Below, one piece after another: positions 46,987-55,401 of a stretch of 64,000 nucleotides of DNA. Source of the DNA: Streptomyces griseus subsp. griseus (GTDB lineage: Bacteria > Actinomycetota > Actinomycetes > Streptomycetales > Streptomycetaceae). The stretch's first letter is position 1. Each line of letters opens with the position of its first letter. The position numbers and the translations under genes were made by a program. The notes under the pieces are model-generated. The model had not been told where the DNA came from. It was given only the letters and a program-made list of their open reading frames with translations, and did no database searches. The stretch lies in contig NZ_CP032543.1 in assembly GCF_003610995.1 (NCBI RefSeq), positions 310,001 through 374,000 on the forward strand, in the 5' to 3' direction.

Positions 46987-47979
46987 ATGCCCTCTCCCCC
47001 TGTTCTTCCCCCCGCCCCCCGCGCCCCGGAGGACGTACGCCGTGTCACGTGCGTCGGGGCCGGAGTGATCGGCGGCGGGTGGGCCGCCCACTTCCTCGCC
47101 CGCGGCTATGACGTCACGGCCTGGGACCCGGCCCCCGACGCCGAGGTCCGGCTGCGCCGGCTGGTCGCGGCGGCCTGGCCCGCGCTGGAACTGCTCGGGC
47201 TCGCCGAAGGCGCCTCGCAGGACCGGCTGACCGTGGCCGGGAGCCTCGAAGAGGCGGTGGCCGGGGCCGAGTTCGTCCAGGAGAGCGCACCGGAGAAGCT
47301 GGAGCTGAAGCGGGACCTGCTGGCCCGCCTGGACGCGGCCACGCCCGCCGGTACGGTGATCGCCTCCTCGACCTCCGGCTATCCGATGACCGACATGCAG
47401 CCGGCGACCGGCGGTTCGGCACGGCTCGTGGTCGGCCACCCCTTCAACCCGCCCTATCTGATCCCCCTGGTGGAGGTCGTCGGCGGCGAACTCACCGCGC
47501 CCGCGGCGGTCGAGTGGGCGTCGCGCTTCTACGAGGTGGCGGGCAAGTCCGTCATCACCATGGACCGCGAGGTTCCCGGGTTCATCGCCAACCGGCTCCA
47601 GGAGGCCCTGTGGCGCGAGGCCCTGCACATGGTGGCCAACGGTGAGGCGACCGTACGGGAGATAGACGCGTCGATCACCGAGGGGCCGGGGCTGCGCTGG
47701 GCGGTGATGGGACCGATGCTGACGTTCGCGCTGGCGGGCGGCGAGGGCGGCATGGCGCACATGCTGGACCACTTCGGCCCGTCCCTGAAGTCGCCCTGGA
47801 CCCGGCTGGAAGCACCCGAACTGGACCGCGCGCTGTACGAGGCCGTGGTGGCGGGCTGCGACGAGGCGGCGGAGGGCCGGACCATCGCGGATCTGGTCGC
47901 CGAGCGCGACCGGGGCGTCATCGAGGTGCTGCGGGCGACCGGCCGGCTGCCGGGTGCTGCCGGGGAGGCCACCCGATGA
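46987..47979 (+). CDS. cdhA: L-carnitine dehydrogenase
   Basis: 330 aa, 3-hydroxyacyl-CoA dehydrogenase superfamily. NAD motif CVGAGVIGGGWAAHFLARGY with an acidic residue following (WDP); FVQESAPEKLELKRDLLARL; SSTSGYPMTDMQ; catalytic His in GHPFNPPYLIPLVEVV; PGFIANRLQEALWREALHMV; ITEGPGLRWAVMGP. These are the carnitine dehydrogenase variants of the family. Oxidises carnitine to 3-dehydrocarnitine for CdhC. It lies 41 bp after cdhC and its stop overlaps cdhB (ATGA). Confidence 0.87.
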   Translation: MPSPPVLPPAPRAPEDVRRVTCVGAGVIGGGWAAHFLARGYDVTAWDPAPDAEVRLRRLVAAAWPALELLGLAEGASQDRLTVAGSLEEAVAGAEFVQESAPEKLELKRDLLARLDAATPAGTVIASSTSGYPMTDMQPATGGSARLVVGHPFNPPYLIPLVEVVGGELTAPAAVEWASRFYEVAGKSVITMDREVPGFIANRLQEALWREALHMVANGEATVREIDASITEGPGLRWAVMGPMLTFALAGGEGGMAHMLDHFGPSLKSPWTRLEAPELDRALYEAVVAGCDEAAEGRTIADLVAERDRGVIEVLRATGRLPGAAGEATR

Positions 47980-48491
47980 GCGAGAACACCAACGCCTCGG
48001 ACGACACCGGCCTCCCCCTCTTCCGCAGGACCGTACGGCCCGAGTGGATCGACTACAACGGCCATATGAGCGAGGCGTTCTACGTCCTGGTCTTCGGGTA
48101 CGCCACCGACTCGATGATGATCGAGACCGGTCTGCACGCCGGCTACCGCGAATCCACCGGCTGCTCGCTCTACACCGTCGAGTCCCACCTCCGCTACCTC
48201 CGCGACGTGGCCGTCGGCGCCCCTCTCGTCGTCCGTACCCGGCTGTTGGGCGCGGACGCGAAGAAGCTGCGCTTCGCCCACGAGATGTACGTGGTCGGCG
48301 CGGCCGACGACGTACCGGATCCGGCGGCCGAGCCGATCGCGACCAGCGAGCTGTTGGCCCTGCACGTGGACCAGCGGGCGGGCCGTACGACGCCGTTCCC
48401 GGACGCGGTACGGCAGCGGCTGGACGAGCTGGCGGAAGAGGCGCCTGCCTGGGCGGGGCGGGCCATCGTGGAGGTTCCCGCGCCCCGCTGA
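47976..48491 (+). CDS. cdhB: Betainyl-CoA thioesterase (hotdog fold, CdhB-like)
   Basis: 171 aa 4-hydroxybenzoyl-CoA-type hotdog thioesterase. RPEWIDYNGHMSEAFYVLVF carries the active-site Asp/His region; TVESHLRYLRDVAVGAPLVV is the hotdog helix-strand border. In carnitine catabolism this enzyme frees glycine betaine from betainyl-CoA. Overlaps cdhA by four bases. Its stop codon lies inside the operon's terminator hairpin. Confidence 0.83.
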   Translation: MSENTNASDDTGLPLFRRTVRPEWIDYNGHMSEAFYVLVFGYATDSMMIETGLHAGYRESTGCSLYTVESHLRYLRDVAVGAPLVVRTRLLGADAKKLRFAHEMYVVGAADDVPDPAAEPIATSELLALHVDQRAGRTTPFPDAVRQRLDELAEEAPAWAGRAIVEVPAPR

Positions 48492-48499
48492 ACCTCCAC
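48468..48499 (+). terminator. Terminator overlapping the end of cdhB
   Basis: GTGGAGGTTC (48468-48477) and GAACCTCCAC (48490-48499), perfect 10-bp stem with 12-nt loop that includes the stop codon. The following 48500-48713 holds no visible gene or riboswitch. Confidence 0.6.
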
Positions 48500-48713
48500 G
48501 ACCCACGAGACGTAGGCGACACGAAGGCCGGTCCGGAGCCCCGGGCCGGCCTGTGCGTTGCCGCCGTGTTGCAGGTTCGTGGCCATGGGGGCGACACGCT
48601 TCCGGGCCGGTCCGGCACGTCCTACGGTCCGTAATCAGCCCGTCGCCACCCCGGGCTTCCGCCGACCGGCGGACGTACGCCGTACGGCGACCGAACCACG
48701 TGCGAGGAACCAT

Positions 48714-50075
48714 ATGAGCCAGCCCCTCGACTCCGTCACCGCAGGCCAGACCCCCGAGGACGCGGCCCGCCGGGAACCCGGCGCGGCCTGGTCGTTCGAG
48801 ACCAAGCAGATCCACTCCGGGGCGGCCCCGGACCCGACGACGGGTGCCCGCGCGGTGCCGATCTACCAGACGTCGTCGTTCGTCTTCCGCGACACCCAGC
48901 ACGCCGCCGACGTGTTCTCGCTCGCCGAGCCCGGCAACATCTACACCCGTATCCACAACCCCACGCAGGACGTCCTGGAACAGCGCATCGCCGCGCTGGA
49001 GGGCGGGATCGCCGCCGTGGCGCTCGCCTCCGGGCAGGCGGCCGAGACCCTCGCGCTGCTGACGCTGGCCGGTTCGGGCGACCACATCGTCTCCTCGCCC
49101 TCGCTCTACGGAGGCACCTACAACCTCTTCCGCCACACGCTGCCCCGGTTCGGCATCGAGGTGACGTTCGTCGAGGACCCCACGGACCCGGCGGCCTGGC
49201 AGGCGGCCGTCCGGCCCGACACGAAGGCGTTCTTCGCCGAGACGCTCGGCAACCCGCGCGGCGACGTGCTGGACATCCGGGCGGTCGCCGACACCGCGCA
49301 CGCCGCCGGGGTCCCGCTGATCGTGGACAACACCGTGCCGACGCCCTTCCTGCTGCGGCCCATCGAGCACGGCGCGGACATCGTCATCCACTCCGCGACC
49401 AAGTTCCTCGGCGGCCACGGCACCACCATCGGCGGGGTCGTCGTGGACGGCGGCACCTTCGACTTCGGCGCGCACGCCGAGCGCTTCCCCGACTTCCACG
49501 AGCCCGACCCGAGCTACCACGGGCTGCGCTACTGGCCGGACCTGGGCCCGAGCGCCTTCGCCGTCAAGCTCCGCGTCCAGCTGCTGCGCGACCTGGGCCC
49601 GGCGCTCTCGCCGCACTCGGCGTTCCTGCTGCTCCAGGGCGTGGAGACGCTGAGCCTGCGGCTGGAGCGGCACACCTCCAACGCGCTGGAGCTGGCCCGC
49701 TGGCTGGAGCAGCGGGACGAGGTGGAGACCGTGCACTACGCGGGTCTGCCGTCCAGCCGCTGGTACGCGGCGGCGCAGCGCTATCTGCCCCGGGGCGCGG
49801 GAGCGGTGCTGGCCTTCGAGCTGAAGGGCGGGGCCGAGGCGGGCAAGCAGTTCGTGGACGCGGTGGAGCTGTTCAGCCATCTCGCCAACATCGGTGACGT
49901 ACGGAGCCTGATCATCCACCCGGCCTCCACCACGCACAGCCAGCTGACCGGGGAACAGCTCGTCGCCACCGGTGCCACGCCGGGCCTGGTGCGGCTCTCG
50001 GTCGGCCTGGAGAACGTGGACGACCTCAAGGCCGACCTGGAGGCAGGGTTCCGGGCCGCGAAGGCGGCGTCCTGA
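48714..50075 (+). CDS. metY: O-acetylhomoserine sulfhydrylase (aminocarboxypropyltransferase)
   Basis: 453 aa, Cys/Met metabolism PLP enzyme. [101 protein letters not shown]-Lys in [16 protein letters not shown] (about 214), [12 protein letters not shown]. Length and the [14 protein letters not shown] pattern identify the MetY group. It makes homocysteine from O-acetylhomoserine and sulfide. The partner acetyltransferase metX follows. SD GAGGAA before ATG 48714. Confidence 0.92.
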   Translation: MSQPLDSVTAGQTPEDAARREPGAAWSFETKQIHSGAAPDPTTGARAVPIYQTSSFVFRDTQHAADVFSLAEPGNIYTRIHNPTQDVLEQRIAALEGGIAAVALASGQAAETLALLTLAGSGDHIVSSPSLYGGTYNLFRHTLPRFGIEVTFVEDPTDPAAWQAAVRPDTKAFFAETLGNPRGDVLDIRAVADTAHAAGVPLIVDNTVPTPFLLRPIEHGADIVIHSATKFLGGHGTTIGGVVVDGGTFDFGAHAERFPDFHEPDPSYHGLRYWPDLGPSAFAVKLRVQLLRDLGPALSPHSAFLLLQGVETLSLRLERHTSNALELARWLEQRDEVETVHYAGLPSSRWYAAAQRYLPRGAGAVLAFELKGGAEAGKQFVDAVELFSHLANIGDVRSLIIHPASTTHSQLTGEQLVATGATPGLVRLSVGLENVDDLKADLEAGFRAAKAAS

Positions 50076-50100
50076 ACCGTGGCGCCGCGCCCTCCGCACT

Positions 50101-50138
50101 CCCCCTTCCGCCGGCCTCCGGTGGCCGGCGGGAGGGGG
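50101..50138 (+). terminator. 16-bp hairpin in the metY-metX gap
   Basis: 50101-50116 (CCCCCTTCCGCCGGCC) pairs with 50123-50138 (GGCCGGCGGGAGGGGG) with one wobble and a 6-nt loop. It may partly stop transcription into metX; alternatively it is coding, because metX homology seems to extend into it. Confidence 0.4.
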
Positions 50139-50161
50139 ACCCGCCCGGTCGTCGCCGCTGG

Positions 50162-51271
50162 GTGACGGTCGAGGACCCGCTGCCCCTGGAGTCCGGCGTC
50201 CGGCTGTCGGGGGTCCGCCTGGCGTACCAGACCTGGGGGCAGCGGGCGGCGGACTCCTCCAACGCGGTGCTGGTCCTGCACGCGCTGACGGGCGACAGCC
50301 ATGTGGCGGGCCCGGCGGGTCCCGGCCACCCCACCCCCGGCTGGTGGGACGCGCTGGTCGGGCCGGGCCGGGCGCTGGACACCGACCGGTGGTTCGTCGT
50401 CGCCCCGAACGTGCTGGGCGGCTGCCAGGGCAGTACGGGCCCCTCTTCCCCGGGGCCCGGCGGCACGCCCTGGGGGTCCCGGTTCCCGTATCTGACGGTA
50501 CGGGACCAGGTGGCGGCCGAGGCAGCGCTGGCGGACGCCCTGGGCATCGGCCGGTGGGCGGCCGTGATCGGCGGGTCCATGGGCGGGATGCGGGCCCTGG
50601 AGTGGGCGGTGGGCAGGCCGGAGCGCACGGGTTCGCTGCTGGTGCTCGCCGCCCCGGCCGCCGCCTCCGCCGAGCAGATCGCCTGGGGCTCGGTCCAGAT
50701 CGGCGCCATCCGCTCCGACCCGGGGTGGCGGGGCGGCGACTACCACGGCGCGCCGCCCGGCGGAGGTCCGCACCGGGGCCTGGGCCAGGCGCGCCGCATC
50801 GCTCACATCACGTACCGCAGCGAGCCCGAGCTCGGCTCCCGGTTCGGCGGCGCGCCGCAGCCGGGCGAGGAGCCGGGGCGTGGCGGGCGCTACCAGGTGG
50901 AGTCCTATCTCGACCACCACGCGGCGAAGTTGGTGCACCGCTTCGACGCGGGCTGCTATGTGGCGCTCACCGAGGCGATGAACGGGCATGACGTCGGCCG
51001 GGGCCGGGGCGGGGCCGAACGGGCGCTGCGCCGGGCGGAGATGCCCGCGCTGGTCGTGGGCGTCGACTCGGACCGGCTCTACCCGCCCTCCCAGCAGGCG
51101 GAGCTGGCGGCGCTGCTACCGGGGGCGGACGCCCTGCGGATCGTCACCTCACCCTACGGACACGACGGTTTCCTCATCGAGACCGGCCAGGTGGGTTCCT
51201 TCGTGCGGGAGTTGCTCCCGCCGTCACCCGCCGCCCTCCCCTCCCCCGCCCTCAGCAAGGAGCTTCCATGA
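50162..51271 (+). CDS. metX: Homoserine O-acetyltransferase MetX
   Basis: 369 aa from the first in-frame start, GTG 50162. Alpha/beta hydrolase: VLVLHALTGDSHVAGP, WFVVAPNVLGGCQGSTGPSS, nucleophile Ser in VIGGSMGGMRALEW, catalytic Asp in VGVDSDRLYPPSQQ, His in SPYGHDGFLIETG. Activates homoserine with acetyl-CoA for MetY. Family-like residues (REGDPPGRRRW) are encoded just before the GTG in the same frame, so the true N terminus is probably upstream, for example GTG 50079, with one base missing near 50092-50099. It overlaps the next gene by ATGA. Confidence 0.85.
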   Translation: MTVEDPLPLESGVRLSGVRLAYQTWGQRAADSSNAVLVLHALTGDSHVAGPAGPGHPTPGWWDALVGPGRALDTDRWFVVAPNVLGGCQGSTGPSSPGPGGTPWGSRFPYLTVRDQVAAEAALADALGIGRWAAVIGGSMGGMRALEWAVGRPERTGSLLVLAAPAAASAEQIAWGSVQIGAIRSDPGWRGGDYHGAPPGGGPHRGLGQARRIAHITYRSEPELGSRFGGAPQPGEEPGRGGRYQVESYLDHHAAKLVHRFDAGCYVALTEAMNGHDVGRGRGGAERALRRAEMPALVVGVDSDRLYPPSQQAELAALLPGADALRIVTSPYGHDGFLIETGQVGSFVRELLPPSPAALPSPALSKELP

Positions 51272-52526
51272 GCCCGCTCCCCCCACCGCCCGAGGACGTC
51301 TACGACCGGATACGGCTGCGTCAGTGGTCCGCCGGGGCGGCGCGCTCGGCCGGGATCGACCGCCGCGATCTGCTGAAACTCGCCGCGGCCGCCTCGGTGG
51401 CCGTACCGCTGGCCTCGGCCGCCGCCCCGCGCGGGCGGCCGACGGACTGCCCGGTGTGGTCAAGCCGCTGCCCCCGGAGCTGTTCACACCGCGCGGCACC
51501 AACGCGGAGACGAACTTCGCCGCGTTCAGGGGCACCGGGCTGCTCACCCCCGCCGACCGGTTCTTCGTCCGCAACCACACCGCCACCCCGCACATCGACC
51601 GGGACGCCTGGAAGCTCACGATCTGGGGTGACGGCCTCAAGGGCGGTCCGGTGGAGCTGAGTTACGCGGATCTCCTGAGGCTGCCCTCGGTGAGCCGCAC
51701 CGGGTTCGTGGAGTGCGCGGGCAACGGGCGCAGCTTCTTCGCCTCGCAACAGGGGCAGACGGTCAGCGGCACCGCGTGGACGCTCGGGGCGATCGGCACG
51801 GCCCGCTGGCACGGGGTGCGGCTGGGCGATGTGCTGCGCCGGGCCGGGATCGGGCGCCATGCGGTGGACGTACTGCCGCGCGGGCTGGACGCCGAGGTCG
51901 TCTCGGACGGAGTGAACCTGGGACGGGTGCGCCGGCCGCTGCCGGTGGCGAAGGCGCTGGACGACGTGCTGCTCGCATACGGGATGAACGGCGGGCCGCT
52001 GCCGCCGGACCACGGGTATCCGGTCCGGGTGATCGCGCCCTCGTGGGTGGGCATCGCCAACATCAAGTGGGTCGGGGACATCGAGGTGAGCGCCGAGCCG
52101 CTGCTCACCCCGTGGAACACCGGCCTCTACCGGCTGTTCGGCCCGGGGCACCCGCCGGAGGGCAGCGCCCCGCTGACCCGGCAGACCCTGAAGAGCGCCT
52201 TCGAGCTGGTGCCGGGCGCCTCGTTCCCCGCCCACCGCCGTACGGTGCTGACCGGCCGTTCCTGGTCGGGCGGGGCGCCGGTGAGGTCGGTGGAGGTCAG
52301 CACCGACGGCGGGCACCGCTGGCGGTGGGCCCGGCTGCACGACGTGCCCCGGGGCGGGAGCTGGGTGCGGTGGTCGGTGGACTGGGTGCCGACGGTCAAG
52401 GGCGCGACGGAGCTGCTGGCCCGGGCCACCGACCGGTCGGGGCGTACCCAGCCGAAGGCGACGGCGTACAACACGCAGGGGTATCTCTTCGACGCGGTGG
52501 TCCGGCACCCGGTAACGGTCAGCTGA
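51268..52526 (+). pseudogene. Tat-exported molybdopterin oxidoreductase (sulfite oxidase family), one frameshift
   Basis: ATG 51268 reads a twin-arginine signal peptide (DRRDLLKLAAAASVAVPLAS). Near 51433 one G appears lost in CGCGGGCGG; the next frame then continues DGLPGVVKPLPPELFTPRGT through the whole enzyme: FFVRNHTATPHID, the molybdenum-ligand Cys in TGFVECAGNGRSFF, HGYPVRVIAPSWVGIANIKW, and the Ig-like Mo-co dimer domain (VEVSTDGGHRWRWARL) to a stop at 52526. With the base restored it is a normal protein of about 419 aa. Function: periplasmic sulfite or other oxo-transfer. Coupled to metX, hinting at sulfur metabolism. Confidence 0.75.
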
Positions 52527-53256
52527 GGCGCGCTCCGGCCCGTACGGCGGTGTGCACCGCGCGGGCGATCCGCCCGCCCCAGGGGGAGCGGGGTCCGGCG
52601 AAGGGTTCGCCGCCGTCGGGCCCCGGTTCGGGGGCGGCGACGCACACGGCGTCCGTGGGGGTGCCGGAGCAGTCGAGTCCGGCGTCCAGGAGGGCCTGCA
52701 CCTTGGCCTCGGTGGCGGTGGCGACGGCGTTGACCAGGGCGGCGTCGGAGAGTGCGGCGGGGAGCGTGACGACGATGTTGACCGTGCCCGGCCGGTGCGG
52801 GGTGCGGGCGGCGCCCTCGGGGGCCGCCGCCCAGCCCCGTACGCCGAGGCCCGTGGTGACGGTCGCGGTGACGCCGCCGTCGTGGCCGGTCGTGTACGCG
52901 CTGACGTCGGCGGCGGTCATCAGCCCGGCGCCCGGACCGGTGAGCCCCTCGGCGGCGGCGATCTCGGCGAGGTGGCGGTCCGGGTCGAGGCGCGGGTAAC
53001 CGCCGGGGACCTGGGCGTTGAGGATCCAGGCGCGGGGGCCGATGCCGCCGCCGAGGACCGCGCTGCTGCACACCCGCACGCCGGGTCCCAGCCGCCAGAG
53101 GAGGTGGTGGAGGTGGTGGCCGTCCTCGTGCCGGTCGCGGAGTTCGCCGCGCTGGGCGGGCAGGTGGACGCGTACGGGACGGATGGCGCACCCCTGGTGG
53201 CTCGGCGGGACCGGCGGTGGCCCGTCCTCCCGGGGCTGCCGTGCTCCGCCGATCAT
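52519..53256 (-). CDS. cbiZ: Adenosylcobinamide amidohydrolase CbiZ
   Basis: 245 aa from ATG 53256. CbiZ signatures: HHLLWRLGPGVRVCSSAVLG, RAWILNAQVPGGYPRLDP, MTAADVSAYTTGHDGGVTAT, TTGLGVRGWAAAPEG, TVNIVVTLPAALSDAALVNA, TEAKVQALLDAGLDCSGTPT and a final GRIARAVHTAVRAGA. CbiZ removes the aminopropanol chain of pseudocobalamins or cobinamide so the ring can be rebuilt as cobalamin. It fits with the BtuFCD importer and cobalamin riboswitch nearby. It converges on and overlaps by 8 bp the molybdoenzyme gene. Confidence 0.85.
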   Translation of the reverse strand: MIGGARQPREDGPPPVPPSHQGCAIRPVRVHLPAQRGELRDRHEDGHHLHHLLWRLGPGVRVCSSAVLGGGIGPRAWILNAQVPGGYPRLDPDRHLAEIAAAEGLTGPGAGLMTAADVSAYTTGHDGGVTATVTTGLGVRGWAAAPEGAARTPHRPGTVNIVVTLPAALSDAALVNAVATATEAKVQALLDAGLDCSGTPTDAVCVAAPEPGPDGGEPFAGPRSPWGGRIARAVHTAVRAGARLS

Positions 53257-53475
53257 ATGCCGCCCCGGCTCCCGCTCACCCGATCGGCCTAATCGATGCG
53301 GGGGCCACCGAGGGCGCTCGTACGGGGCCAGCAGGGAGCGCGGGGCCTCCGGGGCCCCTTCCACCGGGTGACCGGGCGGTTGCAGCGTCCGACCGGGTGG
53401 GGCGCGATGGAAGCCGGACGTGCCTACATCTGGTGGAGCCACCCACAGGGCGCGCCCAGCGAGGAGGGTTCGGTT

Positions 53476-54501
53476 ATGGGAGCCGCTGACGGTTTCACGG
53501 ATTCCGGAGAGCTCGACGGTCTGACCGTGTACGACAACGAGGGCGAGAAGGTCGGCAGCGTGGGCCGGGTGTACGTCGACGACGACACCGGCAAGCCCGA
53601 CTGGGTGACGGTCAAGACCGGCATGTTCGGCATGAAGGAGAGCTTCGTACCGCTCGCCGGAGCCCGTCGGGTGGGCTCCGACCTGCATGTCTCGCACTCC
53701 AAGGACACGGTCAAGGACGCGCCTCGCGTGGACGCGGACGCCCATCTGTCCGTCGCCGAGGAGGAGGAGCTCTACCGGCACTACGGCCTGACCAGGAAGT
53801 CCGGCAACCTCGGTGACACCGGCAAGGGCACCGGCACGGGCGGCGACGCCCGGACGGTCGCCGGAACCGGCGCCATGGGCGCGGCCGGAGCGGGTGCGGC
53901 GGGTGCGGCCCGGGGCAAGGACATGCAGCCGAACGCCCAGGCCGCCGACAGGACCACCACCGGCGCCGGAGCCGCGGGCACGACCGGAGCGGCCGGTATG
54001 GCCGGCACCGGCAAGCACCGCGACACGGACGCCTCTGCCACGTCCCGCCCCCTGGCGGGCGCGGGGACCCGGGCGGCCGACATGAGCGGCACGGAGGAGA
54101 TGATCCGCTCCGAGGAGCAGCTGCACGTCGGTACGGAGGAGTACGAGAGCGGCCGGGCGAGGCTGCACAAGTACGTGGTGACCGAGGAGGTCACCCGGTC
54201 CGTGCCCGTCTCCCACGAGGAGGTGCGGGTGGTCCGCGAGCCGCTGCGGCCCGGTGAGAAGGTGACCGGGACGACGGACCTCGGCGAACAGGACGTGGAG
54301 GTCACGCTGCACGCGGAGCGCGCCACGGTCCGCAAGGAGGCCGTCCCGGTGGAGCGGGTCCGCCTGGAGACCGAACGGGTCACCGAGCAGAAGGAAGTCT
54401 CCGCCGAGATCCGCAAGGAGAAGATCGACTACGGCGACGGCAAGGACATGGACACCGGCAAGGACACCGGTGGCGAGTTCGGCCGGGGACGCCGCCGCTG
54501 A
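53476..54501 (+). CDS. PRC-barrel / DUF2382 stress protein
   Basis: 341 aa, ATG 53476 with SD GAGGAGG. PRC-barrel about 10-85 (LDGLTVYDNEGEKVGSVGRV, DDTGKPDWVTVKTG). A low-complexity Gly/Ala/Thr linker spans about 115-215. The DUF2382 domain (about 220-320) reads EEMIRSEEQLHVGTEEYESG, LHKYVVTEEVTRSVPVSHEE and VRVVREPLRPGEK. Soluble, charged; such proteins are general-stress (desiccation, salt) proteins in actinomycetes, often SigB-dependent. No membrane segment. Function at the molecular level unknown. 53257-53475 shows only the divergent promoter area. Confidence 0.82.
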   Translation: MGAADGFTDSGELDGLTVYDNEGEKVGSVGRVYVDDDTGKPDWVTVKTGMFGMKESFVPLAGARRVGSDLHVSHSKDTVKDAPRVDADAHLSVAEEEELYRHYGLTRKSGNLGDTGKGTGTGGDARTVAGTGAMGAAGAGAAGAARGKDMQPNAQAADRTTTGAGAAGTTGAAGMAGTGKHRDTDASATSRPLAGAGTRAADMSGTEEMIRSEEQLHVGTEEYESGRARLHKYVVTEEVTRSVPVSHEEVRVVREPLRPGEKVTGTTDLGEQDVEVTLHAERATVRKEAVPVERVRLETERVTEQKEVSAEIRKEKIDYGDGKDMDTGKDTGGEFGRGRRR

Positions 54502-54547
54502 CGGCGCACCCCCTCCGGCGGCCGGAAGGCCGCTCCCATGTCCTCGG

Positions 54548-54585
54548 CCTCCGGGCGGGCCCGTGCCAACGGGTCCGCCCGGAGG
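54548..54585. terminator. Bidirectional terminator between the stress protein and btuD
   Basis: CCTCCGGGCGGGCCCGT (54548-54564) pairs with ACGGGTCCGCCCGGAGG (54569-54585) with one mismatch and a GCCA loop. It serves convergent genes on both sides. Confidence 0.75.
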
Positions 54586-54615
54586 GCTGTCCGGGGAAGC
54601 GCGGTGGGCCGACGG

Positions 54616-55401
54616 TCAGCGGCGCGGCAGGAACCGTACCGAGGGACGTCCGTCCGGCCCGTCCGGCGTGACGACCGCCCGGACCCCGTAGACGTCCTCG
54701 ATCAGCTCCTCGGTGATGACCTCGGCCGGGGTGCCGCCCGCGACGACCCGGCCCGCCTTCATCACGGTGATCCGGTCGCAGAACATCGCGGCGAGGTTGA
54801 GGTCGTGCAGGGCGATGACACTGGTGAGGGGCAGTGCGGCGACCAGGGCCAGCAGTTCCAGCTGGTGCTGGATGTCCAGGTGGTTCGTCGGCTCGTCGAG
54901 GAGGAGTTCGCGGGGCCGCTGGGCCAGCGCCCGGGCGATCTGGACGCGCTGGCGTTCGCCGCCGGAGAGGGTGTGCCAGGACTGTGCGGCCCGGCCGGTG
55001 AGGCCGGTGCGCCGCAGGGCGTCGGTGACCGCTTCCTCGTCGTGACGGTCGGGGGCGGACCAGGGGCGGCGGTGCGGGATGCGGCCGAGGCGTACGACGT
55101 CCAGGACGCTGAGGTCGACCTGGGTGACGGCGTGCTGGTCGACCACGGCGATCCGGCGGGCGACGGTGCGGCGGCCGAGGGCGGTGAGGGGGGCGCCGTC
55201 GAGGGTGACGGTGCCGGTGTCCGGGGCGAGGAGGCCGGCGAGGATCCGCAGCAGGGTGGACTTGCCGGAGCCGTTGGGGCCGAGCAGCCCGACGGTGTCG
55301 CCGGGCGGCGGGGTGATGTCCACCCCGTCGAGGATGAGGCGGCCGCCGGCCGTCCGGCAGACCCGCTCGGCGCGCAGGCCGCCGCTGTCGACGAGGCTCA
55401 T
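54616..55401 (-). CDS. btuD: Cobalamin-type ABC importer ATPase (BtuD-like)
   Basis: 261 aa. FecE/BtuD ATPase: Walker A GLLGPNGSGKST, Q-loop VVDQHAVTQ, signature LSGGERQRVQIARALAQ, Walker B LLLDEPTNHLD, H-loop ALHDLNLA. Last gene of the btuF-C-D operon behind a cobalamin riboswitch; its ATG overlaps the permease stop (ATGA). By sequence alone it could serve iron-siderophores; the riboswitch decides for corrinoids. Confidence 0.85.
   Translation of the reverse strand: MSLVDSGGLRAERVCRTAGGRLILDGVDITPPPGDTVGLLGPNGSGKSTLLRILAGLLAPDTGTVTLDGAPLTALGRRTVARRIAVVDQHAVTQVDLSVLDVVRLGRIPHRRPWSAPDRHDEEAVTDALRRTGLTGRAAQSWHTLSGGERQRVQIARALAQRPRELLLDEPTNHLDIQHQLELLALVAALPLTSVIALHDLNLAAMFCDRITVMKAGRVVAGGTPAEVITEELIEDVYGVRAVVTPDGPDGRPSVRFLPRR

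Noticed and set aside
48500..48713. SAM riboswitch upstream of metY
   Set aside because: No S-box core or other known SAM aptamer blocks were recognisable; only short GC repeats.
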